Assembly: GCA_036337295.1 (NCBI GenBank)
Contig: JAYZEN010000007.1
Location: 310,001 to 374,000, forward strand
Source: Ketobacter sp036337295
GTDB taxonomy: Bacteria; Pseudomonadota; Gammaproteobacteria; Pseudomonadales; Ketobacteraceae
Reading direction: 5' to 3'
Length of the DNA stretch: 64,000 nucleotides
Positions 35,228 through 44,685 of the stretch are shown piece by piece; positions within the stretch are counted from its first letter, which is position 1, and every line of letters begins with the position of its first letter. A program made the position numbers and the translations under genes. Under the pieces are notes generated by a model. It had not been told where the DNA came from and searched no databases. It saw only the letters and a program-made list of their open reading frames with translations.

Positions 35228-36548
35228 CATCGCCCATCGGTTGCAGCGCTACCTGCCTTATGCCCAGGCACAACCCCAGTATCTGGTGGAGGGGCGCCTG
35301 CTGCGTATGGTGGGCCTGACCCTGGAAGCCGTTGGCTGCAAAGCGCCGGTTGGCAGTCACTGTACCATTCGCGGTCACAATCATGCGGACGTGGAAACGG
35401 AAGTGGTGGGGTTCTCCGACCAGAAAATGTATCTGATGCCCATTGAACCTGCCGCCGGCTTGCAACCGGGTTCACGGGTGATCCCCAATCATCAGGTCTC
35501 CAAAGTGCCGGTGGGTCCGGGGCTGCTGGGCCGGGTCCTGGATGGCCGCGGCAAACCACTGGACAACAAGGGCCCGGTGCAGGCCGAAGCCTATGTGAAC
35601 CTGCATCGCGAACCCATCAACCCCCTGGAACGCAAACCCATCGACGAACCATTGGACGTTGGGGTGCGCGCCATCAACAGTTTATTGACGGTGGGCAGAG
35701 GCCAGCGCATGGGGCTGTTTGCCGGCAGTGGCGTGGGTAAGAGCGTGCTGTTGGGCATGATGACCCGCTTCACCACGGCGGACATTACGGTGGTGGGTCT
35801 GATCGGTGAGCGGGGGCGTGAAGTAAAGGAATTCATCGAACACAGCCTGGGGCCGGAGGGACTGAAACGCTCCGTGGTGGTGGCTTCGCCGGCTGACGAT
35901 TCCCCTCTGATGCGCATGCACGGCGCTATGTTGGCCACGGCCATTGCCGAGCATTTCCGCGATCAGGGTAAGAACGTATTGTTGCTGATGGATTCCCTGA
36001 CCCGTTACGCCCAGGCACAACGGGAGATTGCCCTGGCGGTGGGTGAGCCGCCGGCGACCAAGGGCTATCCGCCGTCGGTGTTCGCCAAGTTGCCGCAATT
36101 GGTGGAACGGGCCGGTAATGGTCGAGAGGGTGGTGGTTCCATTACGGCCTTTTACACGGTTCTTACGGAAGGGGATGATGTACAGGACCCGGTGGCTGAC
36201 TCGGCCCGGGCAATTCTGGATGGCCACGTGGTATTGGCGCGCCGCCTGGCGGAAGAGGGCCAGTATCCGGCCATCGACATCGAAGCCTCCATCAGCCGGG
36301 CCATGCCCCAGGTGGTGGAAAATATTCACCTGCAGAAAGCCCAGGTGCTGAAACGGCTTTATGCCCGTTACCAGCAAAGCCGGGATCTCATCAGTGTGGG
36401 AGCCTATGTTAAAGGCAGCGATCCGGAAACCGACCTGGCCATCAGCAAGATCGGTCCTATCCGTTCGTATCTGGCCCAGGGCATGGAAGAGCAGGTGAAT
36501 TTCAAGCAGTCCCTCAAACAGTTGGACAAACTGTTCAACAAGGAGTGA
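35199..36548 (+). CDS. fliI: Flagellum-specific export ATPase FliI
   Basis: This 449-residue ATPase has Walker A LFAGSGVGKSVLLG, Walker B LLLMDSLTRYAQAQREIAL and the F1-beta-like signature GYPPSVFAKLPQLVERAGN. It energises delivery of substrates to the type III export gate together with FliH and FliJ. It begins inside the fliH 3' end. Confidence 0.97.
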   Translation: MTTDLKQRPSIAHRLQRYLPYAQAQPQYLVEGRLLRMVGLTLEAVGCKAPVGSHCTIRGHNHADVETEVVGFSDQKMYLMPIEPAAGLQPGSRVIPNHQVSKVPVGPGLLGRVLDGRGKPLDNKGPVQAEAYVNLHREPINPLERKPIDEPLDVGVRAINSLLTVGRGQRMGLFAGSGVGKSVLLGMMTRFTTADITVVGLIGERGREVKEFIEHSLGPEGLKRSVVVASPADDSPLMRMHGAMLATAIAEHFRDQGKNVLLLMDSLTRYAQAQREIALAVGEPPATKGYPPSVFAKLPQLVERAGNGREGGGSITAFYTVLTEGDDVQDPVADSARAILDGHVVLARRLAEEGQYPAIDIEASISRAMPQVVENIHLQKAQVLKRLYARYQQSRDLISVGAYVKGSDPETDLAISKIGPIRSYLAQGMEEQVNFKQSLKQLDKLFNKE

Positions 36549-36555
36549 CCGCTGA

Positions 36556-36993
36556 ATGAAGAAATCCAAACGCCTGCTGCCGGTGCGTCAGCTTAATCAG
36601 CAGGCGGAGCGTGAAGAAGCCCGCAAACTGGCCCATCTGCAGCAGGAACTGCAGGCGGCGCAGCAACAACGACGCGAGTTGGAATCCTACCTGGCAGACT
36701 ATTTCCAAACCATCCAGCAACAGCAAAGCAAGGTCACCCAGGCCGCGCAGCTGGGCCTCTACCAATCCTTTATCTCCCGCCTGCAACTGGCGATCCGGCG
36801 TCAGGGCGAGTTGGTGCAACAACGTCAGGCTGCGGTCAAAGCCCAAACCAAACGTTGGGTGGATGCCAACGCCCGTCTCAAAACCATGGATCAACTGATT
36901 GAAAAGGCCCGCCAGCAGGAACAGCTGGAGGAGTCCAGGCGGGAGCAGAAGTTGCTGGACGATCGACCGTTTCGGGGTGGTGGCGGTTTTTGA
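36556..36993 (+). CDS. fliJ: Flagellar export protein FliJ
   Basis: This 145-residue, strongly charged, Gln/Arg-rich coiled-coil protein follows fliI by 7 bases. FliJ is the central stalk-like subunit of the export ATPase and a chaperone escort. The name rests on coiled-coil profile, length and the fixed fliI-fliJ order. The flagellar run ends here: no fliK or fliLMNOPQR follows. Confidence 0.88.
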   Translation: MKKSKRLLPVRQLNQQAEREEARKLAHLQQELQAAQQQRRELESYLADYFQTIQQQQSKVTQAAQLGLYQSFISRLQLAIRRQGELVQQRQAAVKAQTKRWVDANARLKTMDQLIEKARQQEQLEESRREQKLLDDRPFRGGGGF

Positions 36994-37164
36994 TCTCCAC
37001 AGACTCATGAATTCTGGCTCTAACGCCGGCTCTGCTGATTCCCAATACTAATAAGAAAGTCCTGCACTAGCGTAACCGTATAAGCTGTCTATGCTTTTTT
37101 AAAGGATTCCAGATTTTTACCTCGCCTGGTTTTGCGGGTTGGCTACCAATGGATGAAACAGCTT

Positions 37165-37446
37165 ATGGCAGAGTCAATAACATTTCAGCTTGAAAAGATT
37201 GCCGACATCAGCAAAGCAGAAGTTTTGCACGAAAAATTAGAGTCTTATCTTAATGATGGCGTGAACATCTCAATCGATGCGTCTCAAGTTGAGCGCATCG
37301 ATACCAGTGTCATTCAGATCCTGTTGTCCCTGTTTTCCTCGATGGAAAAGCAGCATTTGCAGGCCGCCATACACGCTCCATCCGAAACCTTTCTCAAGGC
37401 AGCCTCCATGTTGGGGGTGTCGGAATTTTTACGCATTAAGCATTAA
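37165..37446 (+). CDS. STAS-domain protein of chemotaxis operon
   Basis: This 93-residue single STAS domain starts MAESITFQLEKI, with the core VERIDTSVIQILLSLFSSM where Thr47/Ser48 occupies the phosphorylatable position of anti-sigma antagonists. It lies 26 bases before cheY at the head of the CheD-containing che operon, where small STAS proteins are common but poorly understood. In-frame upstream starts (TTG 37132, ATG 37153) are possible. It is distinct from the second STAS protein (HsbA) at 44338. Confidence 0.8.
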   Translation: MAESITFQLEKIADISKAEVLHEKLESYLNDGVNISIDASQVERIDTSVIQILLSLFSSMEKQHLQAAIHAPSETFLKAASMLGVSEFLRIKH

Positions 37447-37472
37447 CCCCGGAATTCAAACGGAGATCAGCC

Positions 37473-37835
37473 ATGACAAAGATATTAGCTGTCGATGATA
37501 GCGCCTCTATGCGGCAGATGGTCAGCTTTACGTTGCAGGGTGCAGGCTATGAGGTGGTGGAAGCCTGTGATGGACAGGACGCATTCAATAAAGCCAAGTT
37601 AGGTGGTGTGGACCTGGTGCTGTCGGATGTGAATATGCCGGTCATGGATGGCATAACCTTGATTAAAAATCTCAGAACGCTGCCCAACTACAAGTTCACG
37701 CCCATACTGATGTTGACCACGGAATCCGCGGCGGACAAAAAAAGTGAGGGCAAAGCGGCGGGCGCCACCGGTTGGATTGTCAAGCCGTTCAACCCCGATC
37801 AGTTATTGAATACCATTAAAAAAGTACTGGGATAG
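37473..37835 (+). CDS. cheY: CheY-type response regulator
   Basis: This 120-residue single receiver domain has the acidic pocket DDSASMR, phospho-acceptor Asp in VLSDVNMPVMDG, the Thr/Ser switch (LMLTTES) and Lys in WIVKPFNPDQL. As a stand-alone receiver immediately before cheA it should be phosphorylated by CheA. It need not be the motor-binding CheY, since a canonical cheY-cheZ pair is often elsewhere. Confidence 0.93.
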   Translation: MTKILAVDDSASMRQMVSFTLQGAGYEVVEACDGQDAFNKAKLGGVDLVLSDVNMPVMDGITLIKNLRTLPNYKFTPILMLTTESAADKKSEGKAAGATGWIVKPFNPDQLLNTIKKVLG

Positions 37836-37839
37836 TGCC

Positions 37840-40032
37840 ATGAGTATCGATCTGAGTCAGTTTCACCAGGTGTTCTTCGAAGAGAGTTTCGAAGGGCTGC
37901 AGGTTATGGAATCCAGCCTGCTGGAGCTGGACTGTGAAAACGTGGATTCAGAGACGATCAACAGTATTTTTCGAGCAGCTCACTCCATCAAGGGCAGCAG
38001 CAGCACATTTGGCTTCGCGGAGGTGGCGGAGTTTACCCACGTGCTGGAGACGCTGCTGGATCAGGTTCGGGAAGGAACTCGCCAGTTGCTGCCGGACCAT
38101 GTGGACCTGCTGTTGCAATCCGTGGATTGCCTGCGGGGCATGCTCACCGCGTTGCAGGCCCAGGAGACTGTGGATACTGCGCAATCCTCAGTGTTGATCC
38201 AGGCATTTAACGACATTCTTGAGGGGCGTCAGCCGGTCACACAATCCGCTTCCACGCCGGATGGAACTGGCTCAGAACAATCCGTCGCAGACGCAAGTCA
38301 CAGCGCGGAGGCGAGTGACGCCCACCTGGATGCTGCTGCGGACACCGAGACCATTACCTGGCACATTCGATTTGTGCCGGACATCAACCTGCTGCGCACG
38401 GGCAATGAACCCCTTCGGATGTTCAGAGAACTGGCTGAGCTGGGTGAGCTGGAGGTGCAGGTGGATGCAGGGAAAGTACCTGACCTGGCCTTATTGCATC
38501 CGGAAGAATGTCACCTGATCTGGGATATGCATCTGACCACCATCCGGCCTCAATCGGATATCGAGGAAATTTTTGAGTGGGTGGTGGATGATTCCGACAT
38601 CAGTATATCCGCTACCGCCGGTGTGTTCAGTGGCGGGCCTGCCGCAATACCAGAAACTTCGGTTTCAGACCCGGTAGCCACTTCACCCGTTGAATCCGCC
38701 GAGGCGACGCCGGCAACACCTTTGCCAGCGGCTTCTACAGCGGGCGCGGGTAAAGCAGCAAAGCCCCAGGCCTCGAAACCCGCCGCGTCGGCTGGGTCAG
38801 GCAAAGGCTCAGAGTCCACCTCCATTCGGGTAGCCATCGAGAAGATCGACAATCTGGTGAACCTGGTGGGTGAACTGGTGATTACCCAATCCATGTTGGG
38901 CCAGCTGGGCTCCGAGTTCGATGTGAGCAAACTGCAGAAACTGCAGGAGGGCCTGGCGCAACTGGAACACAACACCCGGGAATTGCAGGAAAGTGTGATG
39001 CGCATCCGTATGCTGCCCATCAGCTTCACCTTCAGCCGGTTTCCCCGCATGGTGCGCGATCTCTCCAAGCAATTGGGCAAAAAGATCGAGCTCAAGCTCC
39101 TGGGTGAGCAGACGGAGCTGGATAAAACGGTGATGGAGAAAATCGGTGACCCCCTGGTTCACCTGGTACGTAATGCCCTGGATCATGGCTTGGAAACCCC
39201 CAAAGATCGTCGCGCCGCCGGCAAGCCGGAAACCGGTACCATTACCCTGAATGCGTTCCATCAGGGGGGCAATATCATCATCGAGATCATCGATGATGGA
39301 AAAGGTCTCAACCGGGAAAAAATTCTGGCCAAGGCCCGCAACAACGGTGTCATCGGTGAGAATGAAGTCTTGAGCGACGAGCAGATTCAGGAGCTGATCT
39401 TTCAGCCCGGCTTCTCCACCGCCGAACAGGTCACGGATGTTTCAGGTCGCGGCGTGGGGATGGACGTGGTGCGCCGCAATATCCAGGAACTGAACGGCAG
39501 TATCGAAGTGAAATCGATAGAGGGCGAGGGCAGCACCTTCACTATCCGGCTGCCCCTGACCCTGGCCATCCTGGACGGCCAGTTGATCGACGTCGGCCGC
39601 CAAACCTTCATCATTCCCCTGGTGTCCATTGTCGAATCACTGCAGCCGGATATGTCCCTGATCAATCATGTGGCCGGGGGTTGCGATGTGTTCCGGCTGC
39701 GGGATGAATACATACCCATCATCAAACTCTGGGAGATTTTCGGGGTAGAACCCCGCACCAACAACTTGGCGGAAAGTCTGTTGGTGGTGGTGGAAGTGGG
39801 CAATGCCAAGGTGGCCCTGGTGGTGGATGATCTGCTGGGTCAACAGCAGGTGGTGATCAAGAGCATGGAAACCAACTACAAGAAAGTGGACGGAATTTCC
39901 GGTGCCACTATTCTGGGCGATGGCACGGTGTCCCTGATCCTGGATATTACCGATCTGATTCACATGGCGGGTGTGCATCAGCAATCCAAAAATGGTTTGA
40001 AGCTGGTCGCGAGCAAAACTCGTGCAGCATAA
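37840..40032 (+). CDS. cheA: Chemotaxis histidine kinase CheA
   Basis: This 730-residue protein has an N-terminal HPt domain (His48 in AAHSIKGSSSTFGF). A middle region (about 165-250) has a WHIRFVPDINLLRTGNEP block, followed by a Pro/Ala-rich linker (about 255-320). Then come a dimerisation helix (NLVNLVGELVITQSM), a HATPase domain (HLVRNALDHGLETP, DDGKGLN, GRGVGMDVV) and a C-terminal CheW-like regulatory domain. It phosphorylates CheY and CheB in response to receptors. cheW follows after 28 bases. Confidence 0.95.
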   Translation: MSIDLSQFHQVFFEESFEGLQVMESSLLELDCENVDSETINSIFRAAHSIKGSSSTFGFAEVAEFTHVLETLLDQVREGTRQLLPDHVDLLLQSVDCLRGMLTALQAQETVDTAQSSVLIQAFNDILEGRQPVTQSASTPDGTGSEQSVADASHSAEASDAHLDAAADTETITWHIRFVPDINLLRTGNEPLRMFRELAELGELEVQVDAGKVPDLALLHPEECHLIWDMHLTTIRPQSDIEEIFEWVVDDSDISISATAGVFSGGPAAIPETSVSDPVATSPVESAEATPATPLPAASTAGAGKAAKPQASKPAASAGSGKGSESTSIRVAIEKIDNLVNLVGELVITQSMLGQLGSEFDVSKLQKLQEGLAQLEHNTRELQESVMRIRMLPISFTFSRFPRMVRDLSKQLGKKIELKLLGEQTELDKTVMEKIGDPLVHLVRNALDHGLETPKDRRAAGKPETGTITLNAFHQGGNIIIEIIDDGKGLNREKILAKARNNGVIGENEVLSDEQIQELIFQPGFSTAEQVTDVSGRGVGMDVVRRNIQELNGSIEVKSIEGEGSTFTIRLPLTLAILDGQLIDVGRQTFIIPLVSIVESLQPDMSLINHVAGGCDVFRLRDEYIPIIKLWEIFGVEPRTNNLAESLLVVVEVGNAKVALVVDDLLGQQQVVIKSMETNYKKVDGISGATILGDGTVSLILDITDLIHMAGVHQQSKNGLKLVASKTRAA

Positions 40033-40060
40033 GCAGTAGCAGCACATTGGGAGATAAACT

Positions 40061-40615
40061 ATGAATGCCGCAGAAGATCGTGCCTACGACAATTCCGAGC
40101 TGGATGTGTCCGGCCGGGAAAATGATCAGATGGATCAGTACCTCACTTTTATCATGGCCAGCGAAGAGTACGGTGTGGATATCCTGAGTGTGCAGGAGAT
40201 CCGAGGTTGGGAGAGCGTGACGCCGATTCCCAATGCACCATCGCATGTAAAAGGGGTGATCAACCTGCGTGGCACCATTGTGCCCATTATCGATTTACGA
40301 CAGCGCTTTGGCCTGGAGAACGTCGAATATGGGCCGTTGACTGTGGTGATTGTACTCAAGGTCGCGACGCGCAAGGGTGCCAGGGTGATGGGCATCGTAG
40401 TGGATGCGGTCAGTGATGTGTACAGCCTGGCGGGAGACGACATGAAGTCAGCCCCGGATCTGGGGGATCATGTGAATACCCAGTACATCAAAGGTCTGGT
40501 CAATGTGAACAGTAAAATGGTGATCTTGCTGGACATCAATGAGTTGCTCGGGGCGGATACCATACCCGATGTTTCAATCAACGCCATCAAGGAACTCAAG
40601 GAATCACAGCACTAA
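40061..40615 (+). CDS. cheW: Chemotaxis adaptor CheW
   Basis: This 184-residue CheW domain has the family motifs ASEEYGVDILSVQEIRGW, HVKGVINLRGTIVPIIDLR and VSDVYSL, with about 25 residues of acidic N-terminal extension. It bridges receptors and CheA. It lies between cheA and cheR in the operon. Confidence 0.94.
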   Translation: MNAAEDRAYDNSELDVSGRENDQMDQYLTFIMASEEYGVDILSVQEIRGWESVTPIPNAPSHVKGVINLRGTIVPIIDLRQRFGLENVEYGPLTVVIVLKVATRKGARVMGIVVDAVSDVYSLAGDDMKSAPDLGDHVNTQYIKGLVNVNSKMVILLDINELLGADTIPDVSINAIKELKESQH

Positions 40616-40670
40616 CCGGCATATTGCGCCTACCGCGGATTCGATTCTCAAGGAGCGATGAGTCATCCTC

Positions 40671-41552
40671 ATGCAAACCATGAACGCCATCAAAGATTCG
40701 GGGAATACCGGGAAGTCATTCTCCCAGCGCGAATTTCCGATGACAGATCGGGACTTCGATACCATCAAACATTTGGCGAAAATGCGCTCCGGAATTGAGC
40801 TGGGAGAGCATAAGAAAGAGATGATTTACAGTCGCATTGTGCGCCGGATCAGGGCGCTCAATCTAAGCGATTTCAAGTCGTATCTGCAGTACCTTGAAGA
40901 CCATCCTGACGCAGAGCTCACTAATTTTATCAATGCTATTACCACCAACCTGACCTCGTTTTTTCGAGAGTCCCACCATTTTGATTTTCTCCGCCAAACG
41001 GTGCTGCCGGAAATCATGCGCAAGAAAAAAGCGCAACACCGAATCCGCATATGGTCTGCCGGTTGCTCCACCGGAGAAGAGCCTTATTCGATTGCCATGA
41101 CCCTGCACGGCGCTCTGGAGCGGGCGCGATGGGATGCGAAGATACTGGCCACCGATCTTGATACCAATGTGCTGTCCCACGGTCGCCGGGGGGTCTACAG
41201 TAAGGAGAGAATCGGTAACATGGACGCTCAGGTGGTGAGAAAATACTTCAATGAACCCAAAGGGGGTGTCAATGAAGAGGCAATGGAGGCCAAGGATTCC
41301 ATACGGAGCCTGATTACCTTCAACCATCTGAATTTGCTGGGTGAATGGCCCATGAAAGGGCGGTTTGACGTGATTTTCTGTCGCAATGTGGTGATTTACT
41401 TCAGCAAGGAAACCCAACGGGAATTGTTCGATCGCTATGCTGATATCCTGGAACCCGACGGTTATCTCTTCATCGGTCATTCCGAGAGTCTGCACGGCGT
41501 CAGCAAGCGTTTTGAATCGGTGGGCCGGACTATCTACAGGAAATTGATGTGA
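40671..41552 (+). CDS. cheR: Chemotaxis protein methyltransferase CheR (second copy)
   Basis: This 293-residue protein has the CheR N-terminal helical domain and a SAM-binding motif IRIWSAGCSTGEEPYSIA, plus FDVIFCRNVVIYF and a GHSES motif near the end. It is clearly divergent from the first CheR at 2905. The start is set at ATG 40671; AAGGAG lies 15 bases upstream, so ATG 40680 is an alternative. The stop overlaps the cheD start (TGATG). Confidence 0.93.
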   Translation: MQTMNAIKDSGNTGKSFSQREFPMTDRDFDTIKHLAKMRSGIELGEHKKEMIYSRIVRRIRALNLSDFKSYLQYLEDHPDAELTNFINAITTNLTSFFRESHHFDFLRQTVLPEIMRKKKAQHRIRIWSAGCSTGEEPYSIAMTLHGALERARWDAKILATDLDTNVLSHGRRGVYSKERIGNMDAQVVRKYFNEPKGGVNEEAMEAKDSIRSLITFNHLNLLGEWPMKGRFDVIFCRNVVIYFSKETQRELFDRYADILEPDGYLFIGHSESLHGVSKRFESVGRTIYRKLM

Positions 41553-42217
41553 TGACATCCAATTTAAGCACGCAGTTTCAACCGACCCACCCACAGCCAA
41601 AGCCACTACAGGGTTTTTCCCACATTAATCGCTACTGGGATAAACAGCAGGGAGTTTACGCGGCCAAGATCCTGCCGGGCCAGTTTTATGTCAGTGTGAC
41701 CGGAGAGATGATTGTCACGGTGTTGGGTTCCTGTATTTCTGCCTGCGTTCGTGACCGCTTCAAGGGTGTCGGCGGCATGAATCATTTCATGCTCCCGGTG
41801 CAACGTGAGAACATGGAGGCGGGACCCTTGTCTGCGTTCAGCGAATCCGCCCGCTATGGCAACTGGGCCATGGAATATCTGATTAACGAAGTGCTCAAGA
41901 ATGGTGGTGATAAGCGTAATCTTGAGATCAAGGTTTTCGGTGGTGGCAAAGTGCTGGAAAGCATGAACCAGATTGATATTGGCCGAAAAAATATTGATTT
42001 TGTCCACCAGTTCCTCACCAATGAAAATCTGAATTTGGCCGCCGAAGATGTGGGAGGATTGTATCCGAGAAAGGTGCTGTACTTTTCTGACACCGGATCT
42101 GCCAAAGTCCGAAAACTGAAGACTGTCCGTAATGATGTGGTATTTGAGCGCGAACGCAGTTACGCTCGTACGATCAACGCCGAACCTGCACAGGGCGATA
42201 TAGAATTGTTCGACTGA
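41552..42217 (+). CDS. cheD: Chemoreceptor glutamine deamidase CheD
   Basis: This 221-residue protein has the catalytic Cys in VTVLGSCISACVRD and the His in GGMNHFMLP, the papain-like dyad of CheD. It deamidates receptor glutamines and can form a feedback complex with CheC or CheY-P in other bacteria. No cheC is seen here. The ATG at 41552 overlaps the cheR stop. A GTG three bases earlier is in frame but less likely. Confidence 0.94.
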   Translation: MTSNLSTQFQPTHPQPKPLQGFSHINRYWDKQQGVYAAKILPGQFYVSVTGEMIVTVLGSCISACVRDRFKGVGGMNHFMLPVQRENMEAGPLSAFSESARYGNWAMEYLINEVLKNGGDKRNLEIKVFGGGKVLESMNQIDIGRKNIDFVHQFLTNENLNLAAEDVGGLYPRKVLYFSDTGSAKVRKLKTVRNDVVFERERSYARTINAEPAQGDIELFD

Positions 42218-42225
42218 GTGGTGAT

Positions 42226-43293
42226 ATGAGTGATCCGAGAAAAATAAAGGTACTGGTTGTGGATGACTCTGCTGTCATCCGACAACTGCTGACTGAAATC
42301 CTGTCCGGGCATGACGACATGGAGGTGGTGGGTACCGCGGCTGACCCCTATATTGCCCGGGAGAAGATCAAACACTTACAGCCTGATGTTCTCACGCTTG
42401 ATGTTGAAATGCCGCGTATGGATGGCATTACCTTCCTCAAGAACCTGATGCGATTGCGCCCCATGCCGGTGATCATGATATCGACCCTTACCGAAGCCGG
42501 GGCTGATATTACGCTGGAGGCGCTTCAGATAGGCGCCTTTGACTATCTTCCCAAGCCCAAGGACAACCTGGGCAAAGGGCTGGTGGAATACCAACAGGAG
42601 ATCGTCAGCAAGATTCGCGCGGCCGCCAGCGCCAATGTGCAGAGGCTGGAAATGAACTCGTTGCGGGGGAAAGCAGACCGTCCGGAACCCGCCGCCCGAC
42701 ACGCTGCCTACACGCCGAAACCGGGGGTAATCATCGCCATTGGCGCCTCCACCGGGGGGACTGAAGCCATTAAAGAAGTCCTGCTGGGTTTACCCGAGAA
42801 CTGTCCGCCCGTGGTGGTGACGCAGCACATTCCTCCCCAGTTCAGCACCTCTTATGCGATGCGGATGAACAACTGTTGTGCCATGTCCGTGCACGAGGCA
42901 ACATCAAACCAGGCTCTTTTGCCGGGAAACGTCTACATTGCCCCCGGCGACCGCCACCTGTTGGTGAAGAAGAGCCGCTCCGGGCTGGTGACGCAACTGG
43001 ATGACCGCGAGCGGGTCAACCGTCATCGACCCTCGGTGGAGGTGATGTTTGACTCCATCACCGGGCTCGGTTATCGCAAAACGGTGTCGGTTCTATTGAC
43101 CGGAATGGGGGCGGACGGGGCCCAGGCCCTGTTGCGGATGAAAGAACTGGGCTGTCATACTATCATTCAGGATGAGGCCACTTCAGTGGTCTGGGGGATG
43201 CCTGGCGCGGCCTATCAGTTGGGGGCCTACAATGAAATCAAACCACTGGAAGCCATCGCTGGGCGTTTGTTGCAGCTAACCAACGGAAGCTGA
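42226..43293 (+). CDS. cheB: Chemotaxis methylesterase CheB
   Basis: This 355-residue protein has a receiver domain with phospho-acceptor Asp59 (VLTLDVEMPRMDG) and a C-terminal methylesterase domain with the catalytic Ser in IGASTGGTEA, His in VVTQHIPPQF and Asp in LTGMGADGAQ. It removes methyl groups from receptors and opposes CheR. Confidence 0.96.
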   Translation: MSDPRKIKVLVVDDSAVIRQLLTEILSGHDDMEVVGTAADPYIAREKIKHLQPDVLTLDVEMPRMDGITFLKNLMRLRPMPVIMISTLTEAGADITLEALQIGAFDYLPKPKDNLGKGLVEYQQEIVSKIRAAASANVQRLEMNSLRGKADRPEPAARHAAYTPKPGVIIAIGASTGGTEAIKEVLLGLPENCPPVVVTQHIPPQFSTSYAMRMNNCCAMSVHEATSNQALLPGNVYIAPGDRHLLVKKSRSGLVTQLDDRERVNRHRPSVEVMFDSITGLGYRKTVSVLLTGMGADGAQALLRMKELGCHTIIQDEATSVVWGMPGAAYQLGAYNEIKPLEAIAGRLLQLTNGS

Positions 43294-43300
43294 ATTCGTT

Positions 43301-44212
43301 TTGATTGATTTTCGAACGCAGACAGGGCTCATTGCCACGCGATTGGTGTATCTTCTGGCTTGGTGTTCCAGTCTGGCATTGTTGGTGGTGCTGCGGTTGG
43401 AAAATGCGCCGGTTTATGTCGCGGTGCTCGCGGTCATCTCTTTTCTGTGTTGGTATGGCGCCTATCACCTTGCTACCGGGAACGCCCCAGGTTCAGAGTT
43501 GCCCGTGCCGGATAGCGCACACGACCCCGACTATGACCAAAGCGGGTCGGTGGACCGGTATTTCACCCACCTCATCGATAACCTGCAGAAAAACTGGATG
43601 CTTTGTGATACCGATCTGGATCACGCCCAGTCCACACTGAGGAACGTCCATCATGCTTTGCAGGAAGCGATCGAAACCGCCAAGAGCACCGGCATGCTGG
43701 CGTTGAATTCCATGGCTTCGGCTGCCAATACCGGGGAGGTGGGTAGAGGATTCGTTACCGTGTCCAGGGATCTGGTGGCCATTAGTGCGCAATCTGGACA
43801 GGATTTGGAGAAAATGCGGGAGATCATCGCCAGGACGACGCAACGCCTGCTCCGTACCCGCCGCATTATGAGCGCTCCCATGGTGAACTGTCTGGAGCAG
43901 GATGGAGGCAGCTCGATTTCTGAGCTGGTGGTCTCCATCGCCAATATTCAGGGGGCGCAGGAAGAATTGCGGGTCATTGCTGAACGTTATCAGCGCAACA
44001 ACAAGTCGGATGTTCGTTGGATGCAGCTGGGTGACGCGGTTCGGCGCCTGCTGAATGAGGTGATTAACGTGCTTTATCAGTTCGAGCTGAGGCTCACTGA
44101 TGTGATTTCAGATATGCGCCTTGCGCGATTATCCGGCACGCTGAGTGAAAATCAACTACTTGAAATTAAAGGTAGATTCAGCTCTGATAGGGGGGCTGAA
44201 GGCATGATTTAA
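43301..44212 (+). CDS. Membrane-anchored degenerate MCP-like protein
   Basis: This 303-residue protein has two N-terminal transmembrane helices (about 11-33 and 36-56) with almost no periplasmic loop. The cytoplasmic helical part includes a segment (134-160; ALNSMASAANTGEVGRGFVTVSRDLVAIS) resembling the hairpin tip of chemoreceptors (AxNAAIEAARAGExGRGFAVVA), but with key positions changed. It starts at TTG 43301, 7 bases after cheB. It may be a CheA/CheW-interacting scaffold or pseudo-receptor; the role is unknown. Confidence 0.75.
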   Translation: MIDFRTQTGLIATRLVYLLAWCSSLALLVVLRLENAPVYVAVLAVISFLCWYGAYHLATGNAPGSELPVPDSAHDPDYDQSGSVDRYFTHLIDNLQKNWMLCDTDLDHAQSTLRNVHHALQEAIETAKSTGMLALNSMASAANTGEVGRGFVTVSRDLVAISAQSGQDLEKMREIIARTTQRLLRTRRIMSAPMVNCLEQDGGSSISELVVSIANIQGAQEELRVIAERYQRNNKSDVRWMQLGDAVRRLLNEVINVLYQFELRLTDVISDMRLARLSGTLSENQLLEIKGRFSSDRGAEGMI

Positions 44213-44337
44213 AAATTTATGCCGGAATTTTCGTTTGCATAGTGAAAATGGTCTATGCTCTTAATTAATGGAAGGTTTTTATAACCCTCTGTTGGGTTTA
44301 TCAACATAAATATTACTTGCTTCTTGAGGTGTAGATA

Positions 44338-44640
44338 ATGGCTATATGGTCTACTGAAGCATCCTCGGGTGAACTGACCATCAAGATCCAGGGACGTTTC
44401 GACTTTAGCGCTCACCAGGAGTTTCGGGATGCCTATGAAAAGGTGTCGGAAGATCCCAAAGGCTATATTGTGGACATGAAAGAAACCACCTATCTCGATA
44501 GTTCAGCGCTGGGTATGCTATTGCTGTTAAGAGATCATGCCGGAGGGGATAATTCCAGTATTGAGATTGTGAATTGCAATCCCGATGTGAAGAAAATTCT
44601 TACCATATCCAACTTCGAACAGTTGTTTACCATTCGCTAG
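44338..44640 (+). CDS. hsbA: Anti-sigma factor antagonist HsbA (STAS domain)
   Basis: This 100-residue STAS protein has the phosphorylation region ETTYLDSSALGMLLL with Ser56. The following genes, a receiver-PP2C-kinase protein and an Hpt protein, reproduce the Pseudomonas HsbA-HsbR-HptB partner-switch set. There HsbA binds the anti-sigma factor FlgM or a diguanylate cyclase depending on its phosphorylation state. Both FlgM (611) and flagellar targets are in this window. The name is by family and gene order. Confidence 0.85.
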   Translation: MAIWSTEASSGELTIKIQGRFDFSAHQEFRDAYEKVSEDPKGYIVDMKETTYLDSSALGMLLLLRDHAGGDNSSIEIVNCNPDVKKILTISNFEQLFTIR

Positions 44641-44685
44641 ACCGGAAGTAGTACACCCACCGGTTGGTGGGTGTGGTGTGAACCT

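Noticed and set aside
40658..40798. Small ORF starting MSHPHANHERH overlapping the second cheR
   Set aside because: It has a good AAGGAG but overlaps cheR in another frame, with His/Arg-rich low-plausibility composition. The cheR frame is the real one.
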